In this document: in pieces, positions 8,659 through 17,069 of the stretch
How positions within the stretch are numbered: the first letter of the stretch is position 1
Layout of the letters: each line of letters opens with the position of its first letter
Source: Lentisphaeria bacterium
GTDB lineage: Bacteria > Verrucomicrobiota > Lentisphaeria > Victivallales > Victivallaceae
Reading direction: 5' to 3'
Assembly: GCA_017508385.1 (NCBI GenBank)
Contig: JAFVZB010000085.1
Span: 1 to 64,000, forward strand
DNA: 64,000 bases
The notes under the pieces: model-generated
Databases searched by the model: none
What the model was told of the DNA's origin: nothing
The model's input: only the letters and a program-made list of their open reading frames with translations
Position numbers and translations under genes: made by a program

Positions 8659-9829
8659 TGACCTGATTTTTTCTTAAAAATGTCGGAATATCCAACTCTT
8701 CGCCGTTCCAGCGCACCGGAGTGGTTTTTTCCATGATTCCGCGGCTGAACTCATTTTCCGAGAGCGGCAGAGTCTGCTGTATCATATCTCCGTCAGAGAG
8801 TTCCAGGCGGCTCTGGCGTTTGCTCTTTTTGCGTTCAGTTCCCTGCGAACCTGCCGGGAGTGCCTCTTTTTCGTAGTTGACGGCAAGCGCAGTGTACTGG
8901 AATTTACCCCGCCACTTCTCATCGACCGCCGCACCGACCAGAACGCTGGTCTTTTTGCCGATGTGGCTGGTGGAAATAGCAAAAACACTCCGGGCATCAC
9001 TCAGGGAAAGTTCAGGACCACCGGTGAGCGTGAAGATGACCGCATCGGCATCGCAGAGAGTCGATGCTCCTCCGAGCAGCGGAGACTCCAACAGTTTTTC
9101 AAACGCCTTCTCAGCGGTGAAGCTGCCCTCATTTGCCGTGTCGATGACTCCGATTCCGAGAGCACAGTGCGATTTTTTGCGGCGGAGCAGGGCGGAAAAG
9201 TCGGAAAAGTCTGCGTTGAGCAGATTTCCGGCACAGAGGATGGTCGAGAGAGCCAGCACTGAGCGTGCCATTTCCCGGTCAGCCAGTTGAAAAGCCTCAG
9301 CGAGCGGAGTAGCCGGGTCGAGTCCGGCAAAGAGCAGGTCGTTCGGAATAAGTATCGCCGCATCGGCAATGCGGATGATCTCGTTGTTCATCGCCTGTTC
9401 GCTTATCCTCTGACGCTGAAGTCCCTCAACTGCGAACGGCTGAGAGAGTACAGTTACCGCCGGTATCTGCATATTTGAGGCGCATGAGAGCACGATGGGA
9501 ATACCTCCTGAGGCAGTTCCTCCGCCGAGACCGCCGCAGATGATGAGCATCTGACTGCCTTTTATCATCTCTTCAATGCGTCTGCGCTCAGGAGAAAATG
9601 CACTCTGACCGTCGATGACTCTTCCTCCGGTTCCCCTGCCGTTGCGCCATTTTTCTCCGGCGAGGATGGTGTGTTCTTCATCGAGTCCGCATTCGGCGAG
9701 ACCGTTTCTATCGGTATCGATAGCGATGAGCTTCAGATATTCCGCTCCGGGTTCTCTGACGAGATGAGAGATGATCCGGCAGCCGGCACCGCCGACACCG
9801 ATAACACAAAATTTACTGTTTTCTATCAT
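8630..9829 (-). CDS. ftsZ: Cell division protein FtsZ (divergent)
   Basis: The 399-residue protein is a tubulin/FtsZ GTPase downstream of ftsA. Visible features are the N-terminal loop GVGGAG (11-16), the tubulin signature GGLGGGTASGG (99-109), where the usual GGGTGTG is changed to GGGTASG, and a preserved T7 loop NADFSD (205-210) with both Asp residues. The C-terminal peptide LDIPTFLRKNQ is the classical tail that binds FtsA and other partners. FtsZ polymerises at mid-cell to form the division ring. The altered GTP-binding signature is unusual, but the intact T7 loop and tail argue for a working protein. Only 8 bp separate it from ftsA. Confidence 0.88.
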   Translation of the reverse strand: MIENSKFCVIGVGGAGCRIISHLVREPGAEYLKLIAIDTDRNGLAECGLDEEHTILAGEKWRNGRGTGGRVIDGQSAFSPERRRIEEMIKGSQMLIICGGLGGGTASGGIPIVLSCASNMQIPAVTVLSQPFAVEGLQRQRISEQAMNNEIIRIADAAILIPNDLLFAGLDPATPLAEAFQLADREMARSVLALSTILCAGNLLNADFSDFSALLRRKKSHCALGIGVIDTANEGSFTAEKAFEKLLESPLLGGASTLCDADAVIFTLTGGPELSLSDARSVFAISTSHIGKKTSVLVGAAVDEKWRGKFQYTALAVNYEKEALPAGSQGTERKKSKRQSRLELSDGDMIQQTLPLSENEFSRGIMEKTTPVRWNGEELDIPTFLRKNQVIDTGKDQLS

Positions 9830-9837
9830 GGATCACC

Positions 9838-11106
9838 TCAGAATTTCATTGATTTGCCGATATTCCGCCAACCGACTTTGCTGTTGTCGAAGAGACGGTT
9901 TATTCCGTTTACTATTCTGTCGAGGGCGTTGTCGGAGCCCGGACCGCTTCTTCTCAGGCAGTCAGCGGCGTATTTGAGAGCTCCCCACGAGGCACTGAAT
10001 TTCGGAGAGTTCAAGCCGGTGAAAGCTCCGCGGAGATCTGCCGGAACTCTGCACTGACAGTGGGCATTGAACACTTCGGCGATGATTTCGGTCGAGCGGT
10101 GATAGAGACTGCCGCCTCCTGTGGCGATGACTCCTGCTCCGAAAGTGAGCGGGACATTGGCGGCAATGAGCTTGGCTCTGATGATTTCGAAGGTTTCGCG
10201 CAGCCTCATATCGATGATGGTTTCAAAGCTCGCAAGCGGAATCCTTCTGCCTCCGTTGAGTCCTCCGGGAAGATCGATGGTTTCACGGTTCTCTTCACGG
10301 GCTTTGGCGAGCTCTCCTGATTCGAGGAGCCTGCGGCAGGTGTCGATGGGCAGTTCAAGACCGATGGCAAGATCATTTGCGATGTGGTCAAAGCCGATTT
10401 GCAGAACTCCTGAGCCGGTGGTGCCGTTGTTGAACTCCACGGCATACTCGGTGCACCCCATGCCGAAGTCGATCAGCAGGACTCCGTTTTCCCTTTCGGT
10501 GCGGGTGACAATTCCGTAGCTTGCCGCAAGCGGCGAGAAGATTATTTCCACCGGAGTGTTTTCAAATCCGCAGTTCTGCACCATGCGGATGAAGTTGCTT
10601 ATGCGTGAACTGATGCCGTGCACCAGATGCACATGAGCTTCAAGACGGCTGCCGGTCATGTTTTCGGGATTGCTCACTCTGCGGTTGTCGAGCAGATAAT
10701 AGCTGGTGCTCTTGTTGATGATTTCCCGCTCTGAGGCAAGATTGATGATCTCGGCGTTATCCTCGGATTCGATGATCTCGTTCATGGTGACGGTTCTCTG
10801 CGGATTTTTTATCACACTGTTGCCGACTCCGGATTGGGAGTCGATGGCACATCCGGTGACGAGAACGGTGACGAGTTTGCAGTTCATCAGTTCGCCGCAG
10901 GAGCTTTCAGCCTCTTCGAGAGCTTTGTTGAGTGCAGTTTCCGTACTCTTGGCATCGGTGATCTCACCCTTGATGATGCCCTGCGACTGAACGCATCCTC
11001 TGCCGACGATATCGACCGCATCATCGGGAGATACTTTGCCGATGAGTACCGATATTTTGGAAGTGCCCAGTTCAATGGCACAAACTATATCATTGCTGCT
11101 GAACAT
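9838..11106 (-). CDS. ftsA: Cell division protein FtsA
   Basis: The 422-residue protein has the actin-like fold of FtsA: ELGTSKISVLIG (phosphate 1) at the N-terminus, LLIDFGMGCTEYAV (phosphate 2) mid-protein, and GAGVIATGGGS (adenosine) in the last third. The C-terminus (KVGWRNIGKSMKF) resembles the amphipathic membrane-targeting helix. FtsA anchors FtsZ polymers to the inner membrane. It is followed directly by ftsZ and preceded, with 23 bp spacing, by a ROK kinase gene. Confidence 0.92.
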   Translation of the reverse strand: MFSSNDIVCAIELGTSKISVLIGKVSPDDAVDIVGRGCVQSQGIIKGEITDAKSTETALNKALEEAESSCGELMNCKLVTVLVTGCAIDSQSGVGNSVIKNPQRTVTMNEIIESEDNAEIINLASEREIINKSTSYYLLDNRRVSNPENMTGSRLEAHVHLVHGISSRISNFIRMVQNCGFENTPVEIIFSPLAASYGIVTRTERENGVLLIDFGMGCTEYAVEFNNGTTGSGVLQIGFDHIANDLAIGLELPIDTCRRLLESGELAKAREENRETIDLPGGLNGGRRIPLASFETIIDMRLRETFEIIRAKLIAANVPLTFGAGVIATGGGSLYHRSTEIIAEVFNAHCQCRVPADLRGAFTGLNSPKFSASWGALKYAADCLRRSGPGSDNALDRIVNGINRLFDNSKVGWRNIGKSMKF

Positions 11107-11129
11107 GTTGACCGGCGACCTTCCTGGAG

Positions 11130-12110
11130 TCAGGCGTTCTCTTTGAGATAGTTGAGAGCGGCTGCGATACCTGCGTAAGAGCCGATGTCACGGCGCAGTG
11201 CGCTGGGAACGATTTCGCATTTGGCAAGCGGCTCGGCCCAGCAGAACTTCGGCAGGTGTTTTTTGATGGGGTCGGTGTAGAGGTCGCCGACTGCCCAGGC
11301 GAGAGTTCCGAGGATTATCTTTTCGGGGTTGAAGATGTTGATGAACATGCCCATGGCTTGAGCGTTGCGCAGACTCATCTCTTCCCAGATGGCGCAGGCG
11401 TAAGCGTCACCGGCACGGACGGCTTTTTCAACTGCGACCATGTCGATTTTTTCGGGGTCGTTGTCGGCAAACTTCAAAATGGCGGTGTCGGGATGACAGG
11501 CGAGCTCCTCACGGATGCGGTTGGCGATGGCACGGCCTCCGGCGTAAGCCTCGTAGCATCCTTTCATGCCGCAGTTGCACTGCCTGCCGTCGAGTTCGAC
11601 ACAAATGTGTCCGCACTCACCTGCGCTGAGAGCACCTCCTCCGCGCACAAGATTGCCTGCGGCGATGATGCCGCCGCCGATTCCGGTGCTCTGGGTGAGG
11701 AAGATGAAGTTCTGACAACCCTTGCCTGCTCCGAAGAACCATTCGGCAAGAGCTGCGCAGTTGGCATCGTTTTCAAAGCATCCGGGAATGCCGAGCTGCT
11801 CTTTGAGGTAACTCAAAATAGGAACGTTGCGCCACTTTTTGTTGTTGGTGGGAGCCGTCATGATTCCGTTGACCGCATCAGCGGGGAAGGGTACAGATAT
11901 ACCGAAAGCTGAAACCTGAGAGATATCCATTCCGGCTTCGGCGACCAGACGTTTTGACTCAGAGACCATCTTCGGCAGAATATCTTCCGGATATGTATCG
12001 ACATTTGGAATACGGGCACTGCCGATGATTTTTCCCGACTCTGTTCCGAGACCGATCCCGATCTTTGTACCACCGACATCGAAGCCTAATAACACGCGTT
12101 CCTGACTCAT
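11130..12110 (-). CDS. ROK family sugar kinase (glucokinase-like)
   Basis: Starting at the ATG preceded by GGAG (10 bases), the protein has about 326 residues. It shows the ATP-binding motif FDVGGTK, the catalytic FENDAN Asp, the CGH ligand and a complete zinc motif CNCGMKGCYE. These features fit a cytoplasmic kinase for glucose or another hexose/aminosugar. There is no helix-turn-helix domain, so it is an enzyme rather than a NagC-type repressor. It appears to be the first gene of the ftsA-ftsZ transcript, which is an unusual partner. Confidence 0.87.
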   Translation of the reverse strand: MSQERVLLGFDVGGTKIGIGLGTESGKIIGSARIPNVDTYPEDILPKMVSESKRLVAEAGMDISQVSAFGISVPFPADAVNGIMTAPTNNKKWRNVPILSYLKEQLGIPGCFENDANCAALAEWFFGAGKGCQNFIFLTQSTGIGGGIIAAGNLVRGGGALSAGECGHICVELDGRQCNCGMKGCYEAYAGGRAIANRIREELACHPDTAILKFADNDPEKIDMVAVEKAVRAGDAYACAIWEEMSLRNAQAMGMFINIFNPEKIILGTLAWAVGDLYTDPIKKHLPKFCWAEPLAKCEIVPSALRRDIGSYAGIAAALNYLKENA

Positions 12111-12132
12111 AATTAAAATTCTCCATGATTTT

Positions 12133-12160
12133 TTGTGATTTGTCACTTGTAGAATATAAT
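12133..12160 (+). promoter_or_regulatory. Promoter for the exbB-exbD-tonB run
   Basis: TTGTGA and a perfect TATAAT are 16 bp apart, about 60 bases before the exbB-like ATG. It overlaps the divergent promoter for the ROK-ftsA-ftsZ run. Confidence 0.55.
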
Positions 12161-12182
12161 ACCTGAACTATATTTTATGCAA
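12153..12182 (-). promoter_or_regulatory. Promoter for the ROK-ftsA-ftsZ run
   Basis: On the minus strand TTGCAT (12182-12177) and TATATT (12158-12153) are 18 bp apart. The -10 boxes of the two divergent promoters share bases, so the two operons may compete for polymerase. Confidence 0.5.
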
Positions 12183-12220
12183 GGAGTTTTTTTCAATAAA
12201 TCAGAAAAGGAGCAAATTAA

Positions 12221-12985
12221 ATGAAATTTCTTTTGATTTTGTCGGTTCCGGGCGTCTATTATGCCTATCAAAACAGTGACAGTGTCGGCAAAGCGATCGT
12301 GCTGATGCTGCTTCTCGGCTCTGTCGCAACATGGACTACCATGCTGGATAAAGCCATATCACTTCACCGGGCAAACAAGGCTTCAAAAAGATTTCTTGCC
12401 ATGTTCAAATCAAATACCCGCAGTCTGGTGACACAGTCGCTTGTCCGCGAGGGCACCGGTGACTCAGGACCGCTCGGAGCGATCTACTCAGAGGGTGTCG
12501 ATAAACTGCTCGAGTTTTACGAAGAGGGCAGCGGCAGCTACGGTATGGGTATGGGCAGGGGAGCTGTAACTCCGGTAAAACTCTCTGCCGCCCAGTTTGA
12601 TGCCATCGAGGCGGTGCTCGAGCGTGCCGTGTCGCATCAGATACAGGAGCTTGAAAAGCGTATCGGATTTCTCGGTACTCTGGTGAGTCTGAGTCCGTTC
12701 TGCGGACTCTTCGGAACCGTCTGGGGCGTTATGCTCGCATTCTGCGGTATCGCCGCCGCAGGAAAGGCTGACTTTACCGCCCTCGCTCCCGGAGTCGCCG
12801 GAGCTCTGCTCACCACGGTCGCAGGTCTGGTGGTGGCAATCCCGAGTCTGGTCGGATACAACGCCCTCAACGCAACGATCCGCAACATGACCGTCGCCAT
12901 GGATAACTTTACCGAGGAGTTCATGGTAAGACTCAAACTCGAACAGCTTTCCATCGACTCGAAAGGCGGTAATCACGATGCGTAG
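12221..12985 (+). CDS. MotA/TolQ/ExbB proton channel family protein
   Basis: The 254-residue protein has an N-terminal hydrophobic segment, a cytoplasmic region with a Gly/Met-rich patch (about 105-115), and two C-terminal membrane segments. The LGTVWGVMLAF and PGVAGALLTTVAGL stretches are typical of ExbB/TolQ. It forms the proton channel that energises an outer-membrane partner through the ExbD- and TonB-like proteins that follow. AAAAGGAG lies 8 bases before the ATG, and the gene overlaps exbD by 8 bp. Confidence 0.9.
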   Translation: MKFLLILSVPGVYYAYQNSDSVGKAIVLMLLLGSVATWTTMLDKAISLHRANKASKRFLAMFKSNTRSLVTQSLVREGTGDSGPLGAIYSEGVDKLLEFYEEGSGSYGMGMGRGAVTPVKLSAAQFDAIEAVLERAVSHQIQELEKRIGFLGTLVSLSPFCGLFGTVWGVMLAFCGIAAAGKADFTALAPGVAGALLTTVAGLVVAIPSLVGYNALNATIRNMTVAMDNFTEEFMVRLKLEQLSIDSKGGNHDA

Positions 12986-13391
12986 AAAACGCCGCCGCTT
13001 TCAGGCTGAGAGTTTCGACCGCATCGACGTCACTCCTCTGCTCGACCTGACTTTTCTTCTGCTGATAGCTTTTATGATAACCATGCCGCTCATGGAGTAC
13101 GGTACAAATATCAAAGCTCCGAAGATGAACAGCAACAAGCTGCCTGAAAACAACTTCAAAAGCGTCACCATCACTGCCAAAGGAACCATTACTTTTGACA
13201 ACGAGGCGGTGACTAAGGAGCAGCTTGCCGAAAAACTTGCCGAACTCAAGGCAACAGGAGCAAAAAAAGATTTGCTTCTGCGTGCCGACGGCAGCCGTGC
13301 ATACAAAGATGTTATCGAACTGATGGCACTCATCAGAAACTGCGGTTTCGACGATGTGATACTGGTGACCCAGCCGGAGGATAAGAATTGA
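12978..13391 (+). CDS. ExbD/TolR family biopolymer transport protein
   Basis: The 137-residue protein has the ExbD plan. A short basic N-terminus is followed by one membrane helix starting at DVTPLLDLTFLLL, which includes the conserved proton-carrying Asp, and then a periplasmic domain with an RADGSRAYKDV segment. It overlaps both neighbours (8 bp with exbB, 4 bp with the TonB-like gene), which indicates translational coupling. Confidence 0.92.
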   Translation: MRRKRRRFQAESFDRIDVTPLLDLTFLLLIAFMITMPLMEYGTNIKAPKMNSNKLPENNFKSVTITAKGTITFDNEAVTKEQLAEKLAELKATGAKKDLLLRADGSRAYKDVIELMALIRNCGFDDVILVTQPEDKN

Positions 13392-14296
13392 TGGAGTCCG
13401 TAAGCAACAGCAAAACTTTCAGAACAGTACTCTTTGTGCTGGTAGTGCTGTGCCACGCATTTGCTCTGTTGATACCCGGCTGCACACTCTTTGATAAGAG
13501 TGAGAAAAAAGAGAACGCTTTCAGGGTGAAACTGGGAGAGGTCGAACTCAATTCCGGTCCGGTGGTCGGCCCTCCTGAGAGATTGCCTGACGAACCGGGA
13601 TTGCCTCCGCCTCCTCCGCCGGAGAAGCCGGAAACTCCTGTTGTGCCGAAAGAGCCTGATACTCCGGTGATACCTCCGAGAGAGCCGGTGATACCACCGA
13701 AAGAGCCGACTGTTCCGGCAAAGAAGCCTGTCGTCAAGCCCAAACCGAAACCACGGAAAAAGCCGAAGGTAAAACCGAAAGCCAAGCCCAAGACTAAACC
13801 CAAAACAAAAAACAAACAGACCAGGCGGACGAAACCGGTCAAACGCAAGACCGGAACCAAGCCGAAGGATGACGGAGTTTACCGTCCCGACAACCAATCA
13901 ACTCAGATCGGCAGGGGGTATCGCGGACAGAATAATGCCCGTATTCCGACAGGCAGCCGCAACGCCGCCCAGACATACGGCGAGAAGTTCGACAACCGTG
14001 CTCCCGGGGGCGGAGCCAGCGAGTCGATGGAAAGATACGGCAAAAATCTTGTCCGTTATCTCAAGAGCCGCTGGACTTATCCGCCTAAAAGTCTGCTCGG
14101 CGGAAAAACTCCGGCGGTGCTGATAGAACTTGATATCGCTGCCGACGGCAGAGTTACCGCTTCAAGAATAGTCAACCGCTCGGGCATCAAAGCCATGGAT
14201 GAATCCATCGAGCGTATGCTTGAACAGCTCGAACGGGTTCCGTCACCTCCGGATAAAAAGGTGAAACTTGAAATCATCATGCAGATGAAAGACTGA
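13388..14296 (+). CDS. TonB/TolA-like energy transducer
   Basis: The 302-residue protein has one N-terminal membrane helix (about 11-30). A long Pro/Glu- then Pro/Lys-rich linker (about 60-160) can span the periplasm. The C-terminal domain (about 215-302) contains YPPKSLLGG and VNRSGIKAMD, typical of TonB C-terminal folds. With ExbB and ExbD it would pass proton motive force to outer-membrane receptors or stabilise the envelope. The sequence does not settle whether this is a Ton or a Tol system; no pal, tolB or receptor gene is in the window. Confidence 0.85.
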   Translation: MMESVSNSKTFRTVLFVLVVLCHAFALLIPGCTLFDKSEKKENAFRVKLGEVELNSGPVVGPPERLPDEPGLPPPPPPEKPETPVVPKEPDTPVIPPREPVIPPKEPTVPAKKPVVKPKPKPRKKPKVKPKAKPKTKPKTKNKQTRRTKPVKRKTGTKPKDDGVYRPDNQSTQIGRGYRGQNNARIPTGSRNAAQTYGEKFDNRAPGGGASESMERYGKNLVRYLKSRWTYPPKSLLGGKTPAVLIELDIAADGRVTASRIVNRSGIKAMDESIERMLEQLERVPSPPDKKVKLEIIMQMKD

Positions 14297-14326
14297 CGGA
14301 TTTTATGGGGAGATTTTGAATATATC

Positions 14327-15142
14327 ATGGTGAAAATAGGAATACTCGGCGGCGGCAGCGCAGGCAATTCGATGGTGATATCCACCCGGAACTGCACTTT
14401 CGCCATAGATGCAGGATTTTCCGGCAGAGAGCTGCGCAAACGCATGGCGGCTGTCGGAATAGCTCCTGATGAACTTGAGGCGGTGCTGCTCACTCACGAA
14501 CATACCGACCACTCAAAGGGGTGCCGGGTGTTCTGCAACAGTTTTGCTCTGCCGCTTTACGCCAGCAGCGGTACAGCGACCTATCTGCGCAATCACGACA
14601 ATCTGCCCGAACGGGTCGTGGTGTTCGAGCGGGATAACACCTTTGAACTCAACGAGTTGATGATACACCCGTTTGCGGTGCGTCACGATGCAGTTGACCC
14701 GGTGGGATTTTCCATACTCACTCCCGACGGAGTGAAAATAGGTGTCGCCACCGACCTCGGAATCCTCGACGGCAACGTTGAGCGTTCAGTGTACGACAGT
14801 GATGTGCTGGTGCTCGAGTGCAACTACTGCCCGGAAAAACTGCGCAACAGCAACCGTCCTGAATTGACCAAACGGCGGATAGCCGGACGCAACGGACACC
14901 TCGAAAATGCCGATGCGGTCAACGCTCTGGAAAAACTGGTGACGCCCCGCACCAAACTCGTGCTCTTCGGTCACGTCAGCCGTGAGTGCAACGATTACGA
15001 TTTTGTCCGCTCCATCGGCAGGGAAAAACTCGATATGATGGGCAGACAGGATGTGGTTTTTGATGTGATACTGCAGGATACTCCGCTGGGCAGATTTGAA
15101 CTTGCCGGTGAGAGCTGCACCTTTTGCGGAGCTGATATCTGA
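14327..15142 (+). CDS. MBL-fold metallo-hydrolase, YycJ/WalJ-like
   Basis: The 271-residue protein begins VKIGILGGGSAGNSMVI and has the metal motif HEHTDHSKG, followed by ATDLG and a C-terminal GHVSREC. This matches the YycJ/WalJ group, which are cytoplasmic exonuclease-like or phosphodiesterase hydrolases linked in Firmicutes to cell-wall and DNA-repair control. Its last base is shared with the kinase start (TGATG), so the two are translationally coupled. Confidence 0.83.
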   Translation: MVKIGILGGGSAGNSMVISTRNCTFAIDAGFSGRELRKRMAAVGIAPDELEAVLLTHEHTDHSKGCRVFCNSFALPLYASSGTATYLRNHDNLPERVVVFERDNTFELNELMIHPFAVRHDAVDPVGFSILTPDGVKIGVATDLGILDGNVERSVYDSDVLVLECNYCPEKLRNSNRPELTKRRIAGRNGHLENADAVNALEKLVTPRTKLVLFGHVSRECNDYDFVRSIGREKLDMMGRQDVVFDVILQDTPLGRFELAGESCTFCGADI

Positions 15143-16074
15143 TGAGTCAAACCGATATGCCGTTGAAAATAAACTGCCGCGAATGTTTCTCACGTTACGA
15201 CGTGAGCGACCTCGAGGCTTTTTCAACCTTTCCCTGTCCCCGTTGCGGAGCAAAGCTGCGGGTGCCCAAGAGATTCGGGCACTTCCTGCTTGAAAAACTC
15301 TGCGGCAGAGGCGGTATGTCGCATATCTACCGGGCGAAGAACACTGAAAGTTCCGAGCGGGTGGCATTGAAAATACTCAACAGCGATTGCGATGACCCGG
15401 ATTTGAAAAACGGCTACTCCAAAATTTTCGATATGGTGAGCAAACTCTCAGGACGTCCCGGAGTGGTGCCGGTTTACGAAGCAGGTGAAATCGAGGGCAC
15501 TCACTATCTGAGCATGCAGTATCTTTCAGGCGGCGACGTCGAACACCGTATGCGTGCCGGTAAACTGCCTGAATTGCGCATCGTAGCGAACTGGCTCGCC
15601 GACGTTGGCGAGGGACTTGAGGCGGCTCACTCTCTTGGAATAGTTCACCACGATATCAAGCCGTCAAACATCTTTATCAACAGTTCAGGACGTGCCCTGC
15701 TCGGAGATTTTGACCTCGCTGATTACCGTTCTGACGGAGATATCTCAACTCCGTGCCACGGCTGGGCGAGTCCTGCGTATGTGAGTCCGGAGCGGCTCTA
15801 CGGCGGCGGTGAGGATTTCAAAGGCGATATATTCAGTCTCGGAGTAACTGCCTATGAGCTTCTGGGCGGCAAACTGCCTTTCAGCATCAACGGTGAAGCG
15901 TTCGACCTTTACGAAGAACGGCGCAAGATGGAGTTTTCAGAGCTCTACGATTTAGCTCCTGAGTTGGGGCGTGAAACCTCTGATCTGGTGCGAAGTATGC
16001 TCGATTTTGATCCCAACATGCGCCCTGATTATCCCGAAGCAGTGGCGGTGTTCAGAATGTTGGAGTGGGTGTGA
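15142..16074 (+). CDS. Zinc-ribbon serine/threonine protein kinase
   Basis: The 310-residue cytoplasmic protein begins with a four-Cys zinc ribbon (Cys12, 15, 32, 35) and continues into a Hanks-type kinase domain from about residue 46. Motifs seen are the Gly-rich loop GRGGMS (55-60), the lysine of VALKIL (77), HHDIKPSN with catalytic Asp171, DFD at 189-191 in place of DFG, and SPERL. HRD has become HHD, which still leaves the catalytic Asp, Lys and Asn. Activity is therefore plausible but not certain. No membrane or PASTA segments are present. Confidence 0.85.
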   Translation: MSQTDMPLKINCRECFSRYDVSDLEAFSTFPCPRCGAKLRVPKRFGHFLLEKLCGRGGMSHIYRAKNTESSERVALKILNSDCDDPDLKNGYSKIFDMVSKLSGRPGVVPVYEAGEIEGTHYLSMQYLSGGDVEHRMRAGKLPELRIVANWLADVGEGLEAAHSLGIVHHDIKPSNIFINSSGRALLGDFDLADYRSDGDISTPCHGWASPAYVSPERLYGGGEDFKGDIFSLGVTAYELLGGKLPFSINGEAFDLYEERRKMEFSELYDLAPELGRETSDLVRSMLDFDPNMRPDYPEAVAVFRMLEWV

Positions 16075-17069
16075 TGAGAAAAAATTCAGGTATTTATGCA
16101 GCTTACGATATCGGAGGAACCAAGTGTGCCTCAATTATCGGCTTTATGGATGAAAAAGAGTTCAAATTGCTCGCCAGAAAACAGTTTGCCACCGATGAGT
16201 GCGGCTCAGCCCGTGAGGTGATATCCCGTCTGGGAGCAGATTTGCTTGCTATGAAAAAAGAGCTCGGCGCAGAGCCGCTTGCGCTGGGAATTTCCTGTGG
16301 AGGTCCGCTTGATGCCGTCAGGGGAATAGTTCAATCACCCCCCAATCTTCCCGGCTGGGATGATATCCCAGTGACCGGCTGGGCGAATGAGGATACCGGA
16401 CTCGTTTCTTATCTCGAAAACGATGCCAATGCCGGAGCCGTTGCCGAATGGCGTTACGGAGCGGGCAGGGGCGTTGACAACATGATATTCCTCACCTTCG
16501 GAACCGGGCTCGGTGCCGGAGTCATCATCGACGGTCATCTGCTGCACGGTGCCGGAGGCAACGCAGGTGAGCTCGGACACATCCGTCTGGCAGATAACGG
16601 ACCGGTGGGGTACGGCAAAGCAGGCTCATTCGAGGGTTTCTGTTCCGGCAGCGGACTTGCCCGTCAGATGCAGAGTTTCGCCTCGAAGCGTCTTGGTACA
16701 GGCAATCCGGTAAAGTGGGGCAGGAGTCTCTCTGAAATAGAAAAACTCGATGCAAAAAAGCTCGGAGAACTCGCCGCAGATGGCGACTCCGATGCTCTTG
16801 AAATATTTGAAAACTGCGGAGCCATGCTCGGCAGGGGGTTGGCAGTTGCGGTCGATCTCTTCAATCCGCAGAAGATAGTTATTGGCAGTATATTTGTGCG
16901 GAGTGAAAAATTTCTCCGTCCTGCCATGTCGAAAACACTTGAACAGGAATCACTCTCTGTCAGTTACGCCGATGTCGAAGTCGTTCCGGCGCAGCTGGGA
17001 GAGAATGCCGGAGATGTGGCCGCACTCTGTGTCGCCCGTGAAAATTATATGAAAGGCTGTGAAAAATGA
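16074..17069 (+). CDS. ROK family protein lacking the zinc motif
   Basis: The start ATG overlaps the kinase stop (TGATG), with GGAG 9 bases upstream. The 331-residue protein has YDIGGTK, the catalytic ENDAN, FGTGLGAG and GHIRL. However, the usual CxCGxxGCxE zinc motif is replaced by a cysteine-free GYGKAGSFEG. It is probably a sugar kinase with altered structure, or an inactive sensor; no helix-turn-helix domain is present. Its stop overlaps the next start by 4 bp. Confidence 0.82.
   Translation: MRKNSGIYAAYDIGGTKCASIIGFMDEKEFKLLARKQFATDECGSAREVISRLGADLLAMKKELGAEPLALGISCGGPLDAVRGIVQSPPNLPGWDDIPVTGWANEDTGLVSYLENDANAGAVAEWRYGAGRGVDNMIFLTFGTGLGAGVIIDGHLLHGAGGNAGELGHIRLADNGPVGYGKAGSFEGFCSGSGLARQMQSFASKRLGTGNPVKWGRSLSEIEKLDAKKLGELAADGDSDALEIFENCGAMLGRGLAVAVDLFNPQKIVIGSIFVRSEKFLRPAMSKTLEQESLSVSYADVEVVPAQLGENAGDVAALCVARENYMKGCEK

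Noticed and set aside
13001-13897. Arg/Phe-rich open frame of about 298 codons on the minus strand
   Set aside because: It is the antisense shadow of exbD and the Pro/Lys-rich TonB linker.
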